The notes under the pieces are model-generated. The model was not told where the DNA came from. It worked only from the letters and a program-made list of their open reading frames with translations, and did no database searches. Below, one piece after another: positions 25,449 through 34,379 of a DNA stretch of 64,000 bases. The translations under genes were made by a program, and so were the position numbers. This DNA comes from Gemmobacter caeni (GTDB lineage Bacteria; Pseudomonadota; Alphaproteobacteria; Rhodobacterales; Rhodobacteraceae). How positions within the stretch are numbered: the first letter of the stretch is position 1; every line of letters starts with the position of its first letter. Where the stretch lies: the NCBI RefSeq assembly GCF_003054195.1, contig NZ_QBKP01000006.1, forward strand, positions 62,001-126,000. Direction: 5' to 3'.

Positions 25449-26112
25449 GCGGCCAGCCGATACGCCGGTACGGCCTGCTGCAACCGTGGTGCTGACCCGC
25501 GCGCGGGCCGGTGGCCCCGAGGTACTGATGGGCCAGCGCGGCGCCGGTGCGGCCTTCATGCCTTCGAAATACGTCTTTCCAGGCGGTGCGGTGGACCGCG
25601 CCGATGCTGCCGTTCCGCTAGTCGCGCCGCTGGGTGAGCCTTGTCGCAGTCGGCTGGCCGGAACGGACATCGCACCCGACACGCTGGCCGCCGCCGCAAT
25701 CCGCGAATTGTTCGAGGAAACCGGCCTGGCTTTGGGCCAGCCCGCCACCTGGGCCGATCCGCCCGCAGACTGGCAGAGCTTCGCCGCGCGCGGTCTGCGC
25801 CCCGATGCCTCGGGTTTCCGCTTCATCTTTCGCGCCATAACCCCGCCCGGCCGCCCCCGCCGCTTTGACGCGCGCTTCTTCCTTGCCGATGCAGACGCCG
25901 TTCAGGGCGACGTCGAGGATTTCTCGGCCGCCTGTGACGAGCTTTCGCATCTGCACTGGATCTCTCTGGCCGAGGTGCGGCGGCTGGACCTGCCCTTCAT
26001 CACCGAGGTCGTCCTGTCTGAAGTCGCCCTTCTGATGCGCGGCGGCCAGCAACCCGGTGTGCCGTTCTTCGACAATTCCGGCACCCGGCCCACCTTCCGG
26101 CGGATCACCTAA
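25426..26112 (+). CDS. Nudix hydrolase
   Basis: 228 residues from ATG 25426, which overlaps the DUF983 end by 23 bases; a GTG at 25441 is an alternative. The Nudix box is split by an insertion of about 35 residues: FPGGAVDRAD starts it and AAAIRELFEETGLALG supplies REx2EExGL. Such inserted boxes occur in the NUDT8/NUDT19-like and acyl-CoA-type diphosphatases. The substrate (nucleoside diphosphate derivative or CoA ester) is not certain. It converges with the desaturase gene, overlapping it by 4 bases. Confidence 0.87.
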   Translation: MDSAQVTERPADTPVRPAATVVLTRARAGGPEVLMGQRGAGAAFMPSKYVFPGGAVDRADAAVPLVAPLGEPCRSRLAGTDIAPDTLAAAAIRELFEETGLALGQPATWADPPADWQSFAARGLRPDASGFRFIFRAITPPGRPRRFDARFFLADADAVQGDVEDFSAACDELSHLHWISLAEVRRLDLPFITEVVLSEVALLMRGGQQPGVPFFDNSGTRPTFRRIT

Positions 26113-27008
26113 CGCCGGAACGGCCAGAGCGGGTGCGGCACCGGATCTTTTGCCGTCACCAGATAGCGGCGAAACACCTCGGCATAGCTGCGGTAGACAT
26201 AGCCATCGTTGCGTCGCTGATAATGATCCCGATGCGCGTGATAAAGCGCAGGCAGGGCATACCAGGGCACATTCGGGTGCATGTGATGCACCACATGCAG
26301 GTTGTTGTTCAGAAACAGCAGCGCCAGCGGGCCGCGATCTTCAATGATCACGGTGCGCGCGCGCGCAGCCTCATGGGCGCGGTGTTCCAGAAAGGTGCGG
26401 ATCTTCAGCAGTGCATGGCCGATATAGGCCGCCATCAGATAGGCCCAGCCGCTCATCGGGGCGACCCAGATCCACCAGATCACCGGCACCAGCCCCGCCA
26501 GATGCAGCAGCCAGTCGCGGATCACCGCCCGGTCGCCACGCAATGCCAGCCCGGCCTCGGTGCGCAGCCACAGCAGATTGCCGATCAGCGGCCCCAGCAG
26601 CACCCGCCCCGCGAGGGTGTTGTTCACCTCCAGCAGCCAGCGTGCAGGGCGCGACAGCCGCGCCCAGACCGCCGGATCGAAATAGTTCGATTCCGGGTCG
26701 TCGTAGGGGTCGGTCAGGACCGGGTCGTGGTGGTGCGCCAGATGGGTGTCGCGAAAGCGGCCATAGGGCACGGTCAGGTTCAGCGCCGGGAAGGCCAGCG
26801 CCTCGTTGGCCATCCGCGAATGGAAGGGATGACCATGCAGCATCTCGTGTTGCAGCGAAGAAAACTGAGCGATGGCAACTCCGGTCAGCGCCACTCCCAG
26901 CACAGGCGACAGATCATAGGCCCAGGTCGTGCCCAGCGCCCAAAGCGCATAGGTCATCAGCAGCAGCGACAGGGTGATCCATTCAACGGTGCGGGGGGGG
27001 TGGCGCAT
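26109..27008 (-). CDS. Membrane fatty-acid desaturase
   Basis: 299 residues from ATG 27008, where the hydrophobic part starts; the frame extends further into the promoter region. Three His boxes are present: HEMLHGH, HLAHHH and HVVHHMHP, giving the di-iron site of membrane desaturases/hydroxylases. Hydrophobic stretches lie at residues 8-30, 35-50 and 140-190. It should introduce a double bond or hydroxyl into an acyl chain or other lipid. An XRE regulator is divergently encoded 100 bases away, with repeat elements between, so that regulator is the likely controller. Confidence 0.87.
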   Translation of the reverse strand: MRHPPRTVEWITLSLLLMTYALWALGTTWAYDLSPVLGVALTGVAIAQFSSLQHEMLHGHPFHSRMANEALAFPALNLTVPYGRFRDTHLAHHHDPVLTDPYDDPESNYFDPAVWARLSRPARWLLEVNNTLAGRVLLGPLIGNLLWLRTEAGLALRGDRAVIRDWLLHLAGLVPVIWWIWVAPMSGWAYLMAAYIGHALLKIRTFLEHRAHEAARARTVIIEDRGPLALLFLNNNLHVVHHMHPNVPWYALPALYHAHRDHYQRRNDGYVYRSYAEVFRRYLVTAKDPVPHPLWPFRR

Positions 27009-27073
27009 AGCGGCTCCGGCATTTTTCAAGGGCTTAGCACCGGGCACGACCTGCGAGAATGCGGAAGATGCGC

Positions 27074-27107
27074 ATGACAAAGTCATCAGAATTGATTATA
27101 GTCATCA
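27074..27107. promoter_or_regulatory. Candidate operator for the XRE regulator
   Basis: Between the divergent desaturase and XRE genes lie an inverted repeat ATGAC-AAA-GTCAT (27074-27086) and two direct copies of GTCATCA (27082-27088 and 27101-27107), 19 bases apart. The second copy runs into the XRE start (TCATCAATGA is itself near-palindromic). The location fits autoregulation plus control of the desaturase. This is inference from pattern. Confidence 0.5.
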
Positions 27108-27971
27108 ATGATGGAAAAGATCGACAAACGTGACCGCGCCACCCTGTTTCGCGTCCGACTGGCCGAGGCGATGGCCGCGCGTCAGATGACACAGGCCGCG
27201 CTGGCGCGCGCGACCGGGGCAGACCGTTCCACCATTTCGCAGCTTCTGGCCGATGGGGTGCGGCTACCCAATGCCCAACTGGCCGCCGATTGCGCGCAGG
27301 CGCTGGGGATCAGCGCAGACTGGCTTCTGGGCCTGACCGAACGGCCCGAGCCGGTGGCCGACCTGCTGGCCACGCAACTGACGATGCGGGAAGCGCCGCG
27401 CGCCCTGTTTGACGAGGCGATCTTCGGCTGGCACCGCGAGGCGGCGGGCTACAAGATCCGGCATGTCCCGGCGACGCTGCCCGACATGCTGAAAACCCGC
27501 GCTCTGGTGGAATGGGAATATCGCCCGCAACTGGGCCGCACCGCCGAACAGGCGATCGGCGCCTTCGAGGATCAGCTGGCCTGGCTGCGCACCGCGCAAT
27601 CGGATTACGAAATCGCCCTGCCGCTGCACGAGATGGAGGCGTTTGCCACCGGCACCGGCTATTACGCCGGGCTTCCGGTCGAGGTACGGCTGGGTCAGAT
27701 CGAGCGGTTCGAGACGCTGGCGGATCAGCTTTACCCCTCGCTGAGGCTGTATCTCTTTGATGCGCGGCGGGTGTTTTCAGCGCCCGTGACGGTGTTCGGC
27801 CCGCTGCTGGCGGTGGTGTATCTCGGTCGCCATTACATCGCCTTCCGGGACCGTGCGCGGGTCGAGACCATCAGCGCGCATTTCGACTGGCTGGTGCGCG
27901 AGGCAACCCTGGGCGCCCGCGATTTTGCCGCGCATATGCGCGATCTGCGGACGCGCGTTCAGAACATCTGA
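27108..27971 (+). CDS. XRE-family transcriptional regulator
   Basis: 287 residues; two ATG codons in a row at 27108 and 27111. The helix-turn-helix lies at about residues 13-68 (RLAEAMAARQMTQAALARATGADRSTISQLLADG). The large C-terminal part (about 95-285) has no family I recognise and includes LPLHEMEAFATGTGYYAGLPVEVRLGQIE and VVYLGRHYIAFRDRARVE, possibly a ligand-sensing domain. It diverges from the fatty-acid desaturase and likely regulates it. Its 3' end overlaps the convergent lipocalin-like gene by 13 bases. Confidence 0.82.
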   Translation: MMEKIDKRDRATLFRVRLAEAMAARQMTQAALARATGADRSTISQLLADGVRLPNAQLAADCAQALGISADWLLGLTERPEPVADLLATQLTMREAPRALFDEAIFGWHREAAGYKIRHVPATLPDMLKTRALVEWEYRPQLGRTAEQAIGAFEDQLAWLRTAQSDYEIALPLHEMEAFATGTGYYAGLPVEVRLGQIERFETLADQLYPSLRLYLFDARRVFSAPVTVFGPLLAVVYLGRHYIAFRDRARVETISAHFDWLVREATLGARDFAAHMRDLRTRVQNI

Positions 27972-28474
27972 AGCCCGGCAAGGCTATAGCCGTTCCAGTC
28001 GAGGATTTCGCGCGCGGCCTTCAGCCGGTCAGGCGAGGTTACGCCACCGCGTTCCAGCACAAAGCCCATGCGCCCCGACGGCGTGCCGATGACCAGCGTG
28101 CGGCTGTCGGCATCGGCCCACAGCACCCACCACGGTTCGGCCAGCGCACCTTCCGCAGCCTCGAGCTGCAAACGACCGGGCGCAACCAGCCGGGCGTTAC
28201 CGCGATAGCGCGCGCGCTGCCCGTCAAGGCAAAGATCGGCTTCCACCTGCAGACCCTGCGCGCCCGACGGGCCGAAACTGACCATCCCGCCCCGGCAGCC
28301 CCCCGCCTCTGCCGCGAAGGTGCCGACCTGCTGCCAGCGACCGGCAAGACTTGCCGCATCCAGCACAGCGCTGGAATAGATCGGCACCGCCGTGTTGCGA
28401 AAGGCGCGTTCCGGCTCCGGTGTTTTGGCACAGGCGGACAGCGCCAGCAGCAGTGCAAACATTAGTCGAGACAC
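27959..28474 (-). CDS. Lipocalin-like lipoprotein
   Basis: 171 residues from GTG 28474, chosen because GAGGTG precedes it and because it gives the signal peptide a basic start (SRLMFALLLALSAC). An ATG at 28462 overlaps the upstream stop as TAATG and is an alternative. The lipobox is LSAC, so the mature protein is a lipoprotein. The motifs LAGRWQQVGTFAAEAGGC, YRGNARLVAPGRLQL, WWVLWADADSRTLVIGTPSGRMGFVLER recall bacterial lipocalins (Blc) with their GxW start. Probably binds a lipid-like ligand at the outer membrane. Confidence 0.75.
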   Translation of the reverse strand: MSRLMFALLLALSACAKTPEPERAFRNTAVPIYSSAVLDAASLAGRWQQVGTFAAEAGGCRGGMVSFGPSGAQGLQVEADLCLDGQRARYRGNARLVAPGRLQLEAAEGALAEPWWVLWADADSRTLVIGTPSGRMGFVLERGGVTSPDRLKAAREILDWNGYSLAGLQMF

Positions 28475-29001
28475 AGTGTCACCTCGCGCCCGTCGGCCTG
28501 AAGGATGGGGTTGCAGCCGAAAAGCGGCGTGACCGGCGCGCAACTGCGCGAGCGGGCAAGACAGAATCCCTCGCAATCGCTTTCGCGGCTGCATTGCTTG
28601 CCCGCGTCCCGCGTGCGCCGCACGCAGGTCCGGGCCTGCGACAGCCCGGCAGCGGACCAGGTGCCCCCCGCCTTTTCGCAACTGATCTGCGCGGCGGTCT
28701 TCGCGGCAGGCTCAGGTTGAGGCGCCGTTACAGGCCTGGGCGGTGCGGCGGTGGGAGGCACCCCGGGTTGGGCCTCTGGCGCAGCCTTCGGCGCTGGGTC
28801 AGGCGCGGCGGCCGGTTTGACATCGGACGCCGCGGTTGCCGGGGCCAATGTCGTGGTCGTCACCGGACCGCCGGTGATCGCCCCCGGCGCGGCAGTTACC
28901 CCAGCTTCAGGCGGCGGCGCAGTCTTGCCGCCCCCAAGCCCCGCAGGCAACTGGCAGGCCGCCAGCAGGCCAATCGTCAACAGCGCTGCAATACGGCGCA
29001 T
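28462..29001 (-). CDS. Pro/Ala-rich lipoprotein with a Cys-rich C-terminus
   Basis: 179 residues from ATG 29001 (MRRIAALLTIGLLAAC); an ATG four codons earlier is possible. The lipobox is LAAC. Residues 20-110 are a low-complexity Pro/Ala/Thr linker, likely unstructured. The last 70 residues carry eight Cys (ISCEKAGGTW, RTCVRR, KQCSRESDCEGFCLARSRSC, GCNP, LCLD), suggesting a small disulfide-bonded domain in the periplasm. I do not recognise the family. It is coupled to the lipocalin-like gene by overlap, so the two lipoproteins probably work together. Confidence 0.7.
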   Translation of the reverse strand: MRRIAALLTIGLLAACQLPAGLGGGKTAPPPEAGVTAAPGAITGGPVTTTTLAPATAASDVKPAAAPDPAPKAAPEAQPGVPPTAAPPRPVTAPQPEPAAKTAAQISCEKAGGTWSAAGLSQARTCVRRTRDAGKQCSRESDCEGFCLARSRSCAPVTPLFGCNPILQADGREVTLCLD

Positions 29002-29059
29002 CCCGTCCCCCACTCATCCCGCCTCAATAGGCCCGAAGCCCGGCACGGGCGCAACCCGT

Positions 29060-30103
29060 TCAGTAAGGCGCAGGGTAAAGACGGTGCAAGGCGTCAATAT
29101 CGGCCAGAACCTCGTCCGACAGCGTCAGATCTGCCGCACCGATATTGCTTTCAAGCTGCGCAAGTGTCGTGGCGCCGATGATCGGAATGCAGGCAAACGG
29201 CCTCTGACGGGTGAAGGCAATCGCCATCTGGCAAGGATCAAGCCCATGATCGCGCGCAAGGCCAAGATAGGCCGAAACGGCAGGAAACACCTGCGCGGTG
29301 ACACGTCCGCCCAGATCGGGGGTGCGTTCACGCCGCGTGCCTTCGGGCACCACATCCCCGGCGTACTTGCCCGACAGCAGCCCCGTTGCCAGCGGCGAAT
29401 AGGCCAGCAACGGCATGTCCTCCAGCACCGAAAACTCGGCCCAGTCGGTATCGAACTGGCGGCAGAGCAGCGAATATTCGTTCTGCACGCTGGCCATGCG
29501 CGGCAGGTTTTCCATCCCGGCCAGCCGCAGCCATTCGGCCGCGCCCCAGACGCTTTCGTTCGACAGGCCAAGCGCGCGGATCTTGCCTTCAGCCACCAGA
29601 TCGCCCGCAGCGCGCAGCACTTCGGCCATGTTGTCGCGGATCGCTGCGGGGTCGTCGAAACGCGGCGCATAGCGCCACATCTGGCGGAAGTGATAGCTGC
29701 CGCGATTGGGCCAGTGCAGTTGGTAAAGGTCGATGTAATCGGTCTGCAACCGCCGCAACGAACCTTCGACCGCCGTGCGCAAGGTGGCGGCGCTAATCGG
29801 CTGATCGGCGCGCACCGTCTTGCCCTTGCCGGTGATCTTGGTCGCCAGAACCACACGCTCACGCCCGCCGCGCGCGGCGAACCAGTTGCCGATGATCGCT
29901 TCGGTCCCGCCGACGGTTTCGGCGCTGACCGGGTTGGTCGGATACATTTCGGCGGTGTCCCAGAAGGTCACGCCGCGCTCTGTCGCCATATCCATCTGGG
30001 CAAAGGCCTCGGCCTCGGTGTTCTGGGTGCCCCAGGTCATCGTGCCGAGGCAGAGTTCCGAAACCATGAGCCCGCTGCGGCCCAGTGCAACCTGTTTCAT
30101 CAC
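29060..30103 (-). CDS. Aldo/keto reductase (Tas-like)
   Basis: 347 residues. The catalytic set is present: Asp and Tyr in FWDTAEMYPTNP, Lys in LATKITGKG and His in LYQLHWPNRG. The start VALGRSGLMVSELCLGTMTWG is typical of the Tas/YajO group of NADPH-dependent reductases, as is the insertion after strand 2. The substrate is unknown. It is monocistronic, diverging from an MFS gene across about 155 bases. Confidence 0.9.
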   Translation of the reverse strand: MMKQVALGRSGLMVSELCLGTMTWGTQNTEAEAFAQMDMATERGVTFWDTAEMYPTNPVSAETVGGTEAIIGNWFAARGGRERVVLATKITGKGKTVRADQPISAATLRTAVEGSLRRLQTDYIDLYQLHWPNRGSYHFRQMWRYAPRFDDPAAIRDNMAEVLRAAGDLVAEGKIRALGLSNESVWGAAEWLRLAGMENLPRMASVQNEYSLLCRQFDTDWAEFSVLEDMPLLAYSPLATGLLSGKYAGDVVPEGTRRERTPDLGGRVTAQVFPAVSAYLGLARDHGLDPCQMAIAFTRQRPFACIPIIGATTLAQLESNIGAADLTLSDEVLADIDALHRLYPAPY

Positions 30104-30258
30104 GTTTCTCCTTGTCGGGCATCAGCTTAGAGCGGAACGCCGCAGTGGCAAGACCTGCGCCACCTCACGCGCTGTTACAAACTGTGATCATTTCGCCCTG
30201 TCATCCGGGCGCAATCCGGGCCAACCTGCCCCTCAAGCCCTGCCGGAATGACGAGCCG

Positions 30259-31479
30259 ATGCGACTGCTGATCTCTTTTGCCGCCCTGTTCCTCGCTGTC
30301 GTGCTGCTGCAACTCGGTTCGGGTGGGGTCGCGCCGCTGGACGCGATTTCGGGCGCGAGCCTCGGTTTTTCCACCGAACAGCTTGGTCTGCTGGGCTCGG
30401 CCCATTTCTTCGGCTTCTTCATTGGCTGTTGGTGGGCGCCGCGGCTTATGGGGTCTGTCGGACATTCCCGCGCCTTCGCGGCCTTCACGGCGGCGGGGAC
30501 CATCGGCATTCTGGCGCATATGCTGATCGTCGATCCGCTGGCCTGGTCGGTGATGCGGATGGCTTCGGGCCTTTGTGTTGCAGGCTGTTACACGATCATC
30601 GAGGCATGGTTGCAGGACAAGGTGACGAACGCGACCCGCGCCCGCGCCATGGGGGTTTACCGGGTTGTGGACATCGCGGGCAGCCTTGGCGCGCAGCTGA
30701 TGATCGGCGTGCTGGAGCCTGCCTCCTACGTTTCCTACAACCTGCTGGCGCTGCTGTGCTGCTGTGCCATCTTCCCGCTGACCCTGACCCGCAGCGAGGC
30801 GCCCCCTACCCCGCTGGCCCCCCGCCTGCGCCCCGGTCTCGCATGGCGCAAATCACCATTGGCCAGCATGGGGGTGGTGGTATCGGGCGTGACCGGCGCA
30901 GCGTTTCGCATGGTCGGCCCGGTCTACGGGCTGGAGGTCGGTCTGGGCGCCGATCTGATCGCGCTGTTTCTGGCCGCCTATGTGCTGGGCGGGGCAGTGG
31001 CGCAAATTCCGGTCGGCTGGCTCGCCGACCGCTATGACCGCCGGTCCGTGCTGATCTGGATATCGGTCGCGGGCATCTTCGCCTGTGGCGCCACCATCGC
31101 TCTGGCGGCCTCCGGCATTTCCGGCGTCTTTGCTGCCGCCGCGCTGTTCGGATTTGCCACCTTGCCCGTCTATTCCATCTCGACCGCGCATGCCCATGAC
31201 TACGCCGAGCCGCAGGAAAGGGTGGAGCTTTCGGCGGCGCTGATGTTCCTATATGCTGTCGGCGCCATCGCCAGCCCCTATGTCGCCTCGCTGGTGATTG
31301 AACATTTCGGGCCGGAAGCGATGTTCGTGATGATCGGGATTGCGCATGCCGGACTGATCGTCTTCGGCTTCGCCCGGATGCGGGTGCGCCCGTCGCAGAC
31401 CCGCACCGCCTATACCTATGAACCGCGCACGTCATTCCTGATCGGGCGCCTTCTGAAGCGCGACCGCACGGGAGAGTGA
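30259..31479 (+). CDS. MFS transporter (YcaD-like)
   Basis: 406 residues from ATG 30259, the first start that begins at the first membrane helix (LLISFAALFLAVVLLQLG). About 12 hydrophobic segments are present. The loop motif after helix 2 is weak, but the second half has VGWLADRYDRRSVLIW, the usual MFS A-type motif. MASGLCVAGCYTIIEAWLQDKVTNATRARAMGVYRVV is characteristic of the YcaD-like subfamily. The substrate is unknown. It stands alone; the next gene starts 79 bases later. Confidence 0.88.
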   Translation: MRLLISFAALFLAVVLLQLGSGGVAPLDAISGASLGFSTEQLGLLGSAHFFGFFIGCWWAPRLMGSVGHSRAFAAFTAAGTIGILAHMLIVDPLAWSVMRMASGLCVAGCYTIIEAWLQDKVTNATRARAMGVYRVVDIAGSLGAQLMIGVLEPASYVSYNLLALLCCCAIFPLTLTRSEAPPTPLAPRLRPGLAWRKSPLASMGVVVSGVTGAAFRMVGPVYGLEVGLGADLIALFLAAYVLGGAVAQIPVGWLADRYDRRSVLIWISVAGIFACGATIALAASGISGVFAAAALFGFATLPVYSISTAHAHDYAEPQERVELSAALMFLYAVGAIASPYVASLVIEHFGPEAMFVMIGIAHAGLIVFGFARMRVRPSQTRTAYTYEPRTSFLIGRLLKRDRTGE

Positions 31480-31558
31480 TCGGCCATTTGCGCCGGATCA
31501 ACGCGATCACCCGCCGCCTGTGCCATACTGCCCCCACAAACAGCGACAGGAGGCAGAA

Positions 31559-32311
31559 ATGCAGATTTCCTTTAGTGGCAAGACGGCCCTTGTAACCGGA
31601 GCGGGCTCCGGCATTGGCGAGGCCATCGCGCTGGAACTGGGTCGTGCCGGGGCGCGGGTCATTGTGGCCGACCTGCACCCCGATACGGCTGCCGCCGTCG
31701 CCGACCGGATCGTCGCGGCGGGTGGACAGGCCCAGCCCGGCGCGGGCGATATCTCGGACCCGGCGGTGGTGGAGCGCCTGGTGGCCGAGGCGGTGGCGGC
31801 GGGCGGCAGGATCGACCTGCTGGTGAACAACGCCGGAATCGGCGGACCGACAGCGCCTTTGGGCGAGTATCCGCTGGAGGGCTGGCGACAGGTGATGGGC
31901 GTGAACCTTGACGCCGTGTTCTACGGGTTGCGCTTCGCCATTCCCGAGATGCTGAAATCCGGTGGCGGCGCCATCGTCAACATGGCCTCGATTCTCGGCT
32001 CGGTCGGCTTTGCCAATGCGGGCGCCTATGTGGCGGCGAAACACGCGCTGCTGGGGCTGACCCGCACCGCCGCGCTGGAATATGCGGCGAAAGGCATCCG
32101 GGTAAATGCCGTGGGCCCCGCCTTCATCGACACGCCCCTGCTGGCCAACCTGCCCGAGGGCGCGAAAGAGGCGCTGGTGGCGGTGCATCCGGTGGGGCGG
32201 CTGGGACAACCGGCGGAGGTCGCGGCGCTGACGCTGTTCCTCTTGTCGGATCAGGCGAAATTCATCAACGGATCGTATCACCTGATCGACGGCGGATACT
32301 GCGCGCAATAG
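31559..32311 (+). CDS. Short-chain dehydrogenase/reductase
   Basis: 250 residues from ATG 31559, preceded by AGGAGG. The cofactor motif is TGAGSGIGEAIA, followed by NNAG; the catalytic Ser is in NMASILGS and the Tyr/Lys pair in YVAAKHALLG. An Asp after strand 2 (VVADLHPD) suggests NAD rather than NADP. The substrate is unknown. It is followed by metG 133 bases later. Confidence 0.9.
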   Translation: MQISFSGKTALVTGAGSGIGEAIALELGRAGARVIVADLHPDTAAAVADRIVAAGGQAQPGAGDISDPAVVERLVAEAVAAGGRIDLLVNNAGIGGPTAPLGEYPLEGWRQVMGVNLDAVFYGLRFAIPEMLKSGGGAIVNMASILGSVGFANAGAYVAAKHALLGLTRTAALEYAAKGIRVNAVGPAFIDTPLLANLPEGAKEALVAVHPVGRLGQPAEVAALTLFLLSDQAKFINGSYHLIDGGYCAQ

Positions 32312-32444
32312 GCCGAAAGCCCTTTTCCCGCCTCGTCTGCGGCGCTAAACAGCGCCGGAACGGAAAGGCCTGTGGCGCTTGGCGGCGCAGCAATGGAAAG
32401 GCCCGCGGCGCAGGATGGTGCCGCAATGGAAAAGGGGACGCGGC

Positions 32445-34163
32445 ATGGCTCGGATTCTCATCACTTCGGCTATTCCCTATATCAACGGGATCAAGCATCT
32501 GGGCAATCTGGTGGGCAGCCAGCTGCCCGCCGACCTGTTCGCCCGCTACATGCGCGCGCGCGGCAACGAGGTCATGTTCATCTGCGCGACCGATGAACAT
32601 GGCACCCCGGCCGAGCTGGCCGCCGCGAAGGCGGGCAAGCCGGTCGCAGAATATTGCGCCGAGATGCACGAGGTTCAGGCCGATCTTGCGCGCGGCTTCC
32701 GGCTGTCCTTCGACCATTTCGGGCGATCCTCCAGCCAGCGGAACCACAGGCTGACCCAGCATTTCGCGGGGCAGCTGGCTGATCACGGGCTGATCCGCGA
32801 AGTTTCGGAAAAGATGATCTTTTCCATCGACGACAACCGCTTCCTGCCCGACCGCTATATCGAGGGCACCTGCCCGAACTGCGGCTATGACAGCGCGCGG
32901 GGCGACCAGTGCGACAACTGCACCAAGCAGCTTGACCCGACCGACCTGATCAACCCGCATTCCACGATTTCCGGCTCCACCAATCTGGAAGTGCGGGAAA
33001 CCAAACACCTCTATCTGATGCAGCGCGCCCTGCGCGACAAGCTGGAAGCCTGGATCGACAGCAAGGCCGACTGGCCGGTGCTGACCACTTCCATCGCGAA
33101 GAAATGGCTGAATGACGGCGACGGCTTGCAGGATCGTGGCATCACCCGCGACCTGCATTGGGGTATCCCTGTGATGAAGGGCGATCAGCCCTGGCCGGGG
33201 ATGGAGGGCAAGGTCTTCTACGTCTGGTTCGATGCCCCCATCGAGTATATCGCGGGCACCGCCGAATGGGCCGATGCCAATGGCAAGCAGGACGCCGATT
33301 GGGAACGCTGGTGGCGCACCGACAAGGGCGCCGAAGACGTGACCTATTACCAGTTCATGGGCAAGGACAACGTGCCCTTTCACACCCTGTCCTTCCCCGC
33401 CACGATCCTGGGGTCGGGCGAGCCGTGGAAGCTGGTCGATTACCTCAAGTCCTTCAACTACCTGAACTATGATGGCGGCCAGTTCTCCACCTCGCGCGGG
33501 CGCGGGGTGTTCATGGATCAGGCGCTGTCGATCCTGCCTTCGGATTACTGGCGCTGGTGGCTGCTCAGCCACGCCCCTGAAAGCGCCGACAGCGAGTTTA
33601 CATGGGAGAATTTCCAGGCTTCCGTGAACAAGGATCTGGCCGACGTTCTGGGCAATTTCGTCAGCCGCGTGACCAAGTTCGCCAAGTCCAAGCTGGGCGA
33701 AACGGTGCCGGAGGGCGGCGAATTCGGCCCGCAGGAAACCGCGCTGATCGCGGAACTGGGGGTGCGCATCCGCGATTACGAAGGCTATATGAACGCGATT
33801 GAGGTCCGCAAGGCGGCGGCCGAGTTGCGGGCGATCTGGGTGATCGGGAACGAATACCTGCAAGCGGCGGCACCGTGGAGCGCGATCAAGACCGATCCGG
33901 CTCGGGCCGAGGCGATGATCCGCCTCAGCCTGAACCTGATCCGGGTCTATGCGATCCTGTCGCAGCCCTTCATCCCCGATGCAGCGCAGGCCATGATGGC
34001 CGCGATGGGATCAGACGACTGGACCTGGCCCAGCGACGTTCCGGAGGCCATTCGCGCCCTGCCCGCCGGGCACGCGTTCACCGTGCCGGAGAACCTGTTC
34101 CGCAAGATCACTGATGAGGAACGCGCCGACTGGCAACAGCGCTTTGCGGGCAAGCGCGAGTGA
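32445..34163 (+). CDS. metG: Methionyl-tRNA synthetase
   Basis: 572 residues from ATG 32445, where the catalytic domain begins ([20 protein letters not shown], containing the HIGH-type HLGN). The zinc knuckle reads [17 protein letters not shown]. The KMSKS-type loop is [10 protein letters not shown], with Thr in place of the second Lys. The anticodon-binding helical domain fills the C-terminal third, and there is no C-terminal tRNA-binding (EMAP) extension. It charges tRNA-Met. Start choice is by homology: the frame is open 66 bases upstream but that stretch is not conserved. Confidence 0.95.
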   Translation: MARILITSAIPYINGIKHLGNLVGSQLPADLFARYMRARGNEVMFICATDEHGTPAELAAAKAGKPVAEYCAEMHEVQADLARGFRLSFDHFGRSSSQRNHRLTQHFAGQLADHGLIREVSEKMIFSIDDNRFLPDRYIEGTCPNCGYDSARGDQCDNCTKQLDPTDLINPHSTISGSTNLEVRETKHLYLMQRALRDKLEAWIDSKADWPVLTTSIAKKWLNDGDGLQDRGITRDLHWGIPVMKGDQPWPGMEGKVFYVWFDAPIEYIAGTAEWADANGKQDADWERWWRTDKGAEDVTYYQFMGKDNVPFHTLSFPATILGSGEPWKLVDYLKSFNYLNYDGGQFSTSRGRGVFMDQALSILPSDYWRWWLLSHAPESADSEFTWENFQASVNKDLADVLGNFVSRVTKFAKSKLGETVPEGGEFGPQETALIAELGVRIRDYEGYMNAIEVRKAAAELRAIWVIGNEYLQAAAPWSAIKTDPARAEAMIRLSLNLIRVYAILSQPFIPDAAQAMMAAMGSDDWTWPSDVPEAIRALPAGHAFTVPENLFRKITDEERADWQQRFAGKRE

Positions 34164-34337
34164 TCGGGACATCATCATCGCCGTCGCAGAAAGCTGGTCA
34201 CCATCGCTAATGCGTGGTGCAGGGACCGTCAGAAATGGGCGGCCCCGATGTGCTGAGAGCTACAGTTGCCAGAGCCGCTGACCGGAGAGCCTGTTGGGAC
34301 GGGCAGCAATCGGATTTCGGCGACAGACCGCAGATCA

Positions 34338-34360
34338 ATGGCCCCCAACGTGGGGGCCAT
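34338..34360. terminator. Perfect hairpin between convergent metG and demethylase genes
   Basis: A 10-base perfect inverted repeat (ATGGCCCCCA, ACG, TGGGGGCCAT) in the 216-base gap between two convergent genes. There is no T-run on either side, but the position suits a bidirectional terminator. Confidence 0.6.
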
Positions 34361-34379
34361 GATGGCGGCGCGAACTGGG

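Noticed and set aside
34210-34280. Possible attL copy of the tRNA-Phe 3' end (GTGGTGC at 34214, TGCCAGAGCCG at about 34266)
   Set aside because: Only short and gapped matches to GTGCCCAGAGCCGG, expected by chance in GC-rich DNA. Not enough to call an attachment site.
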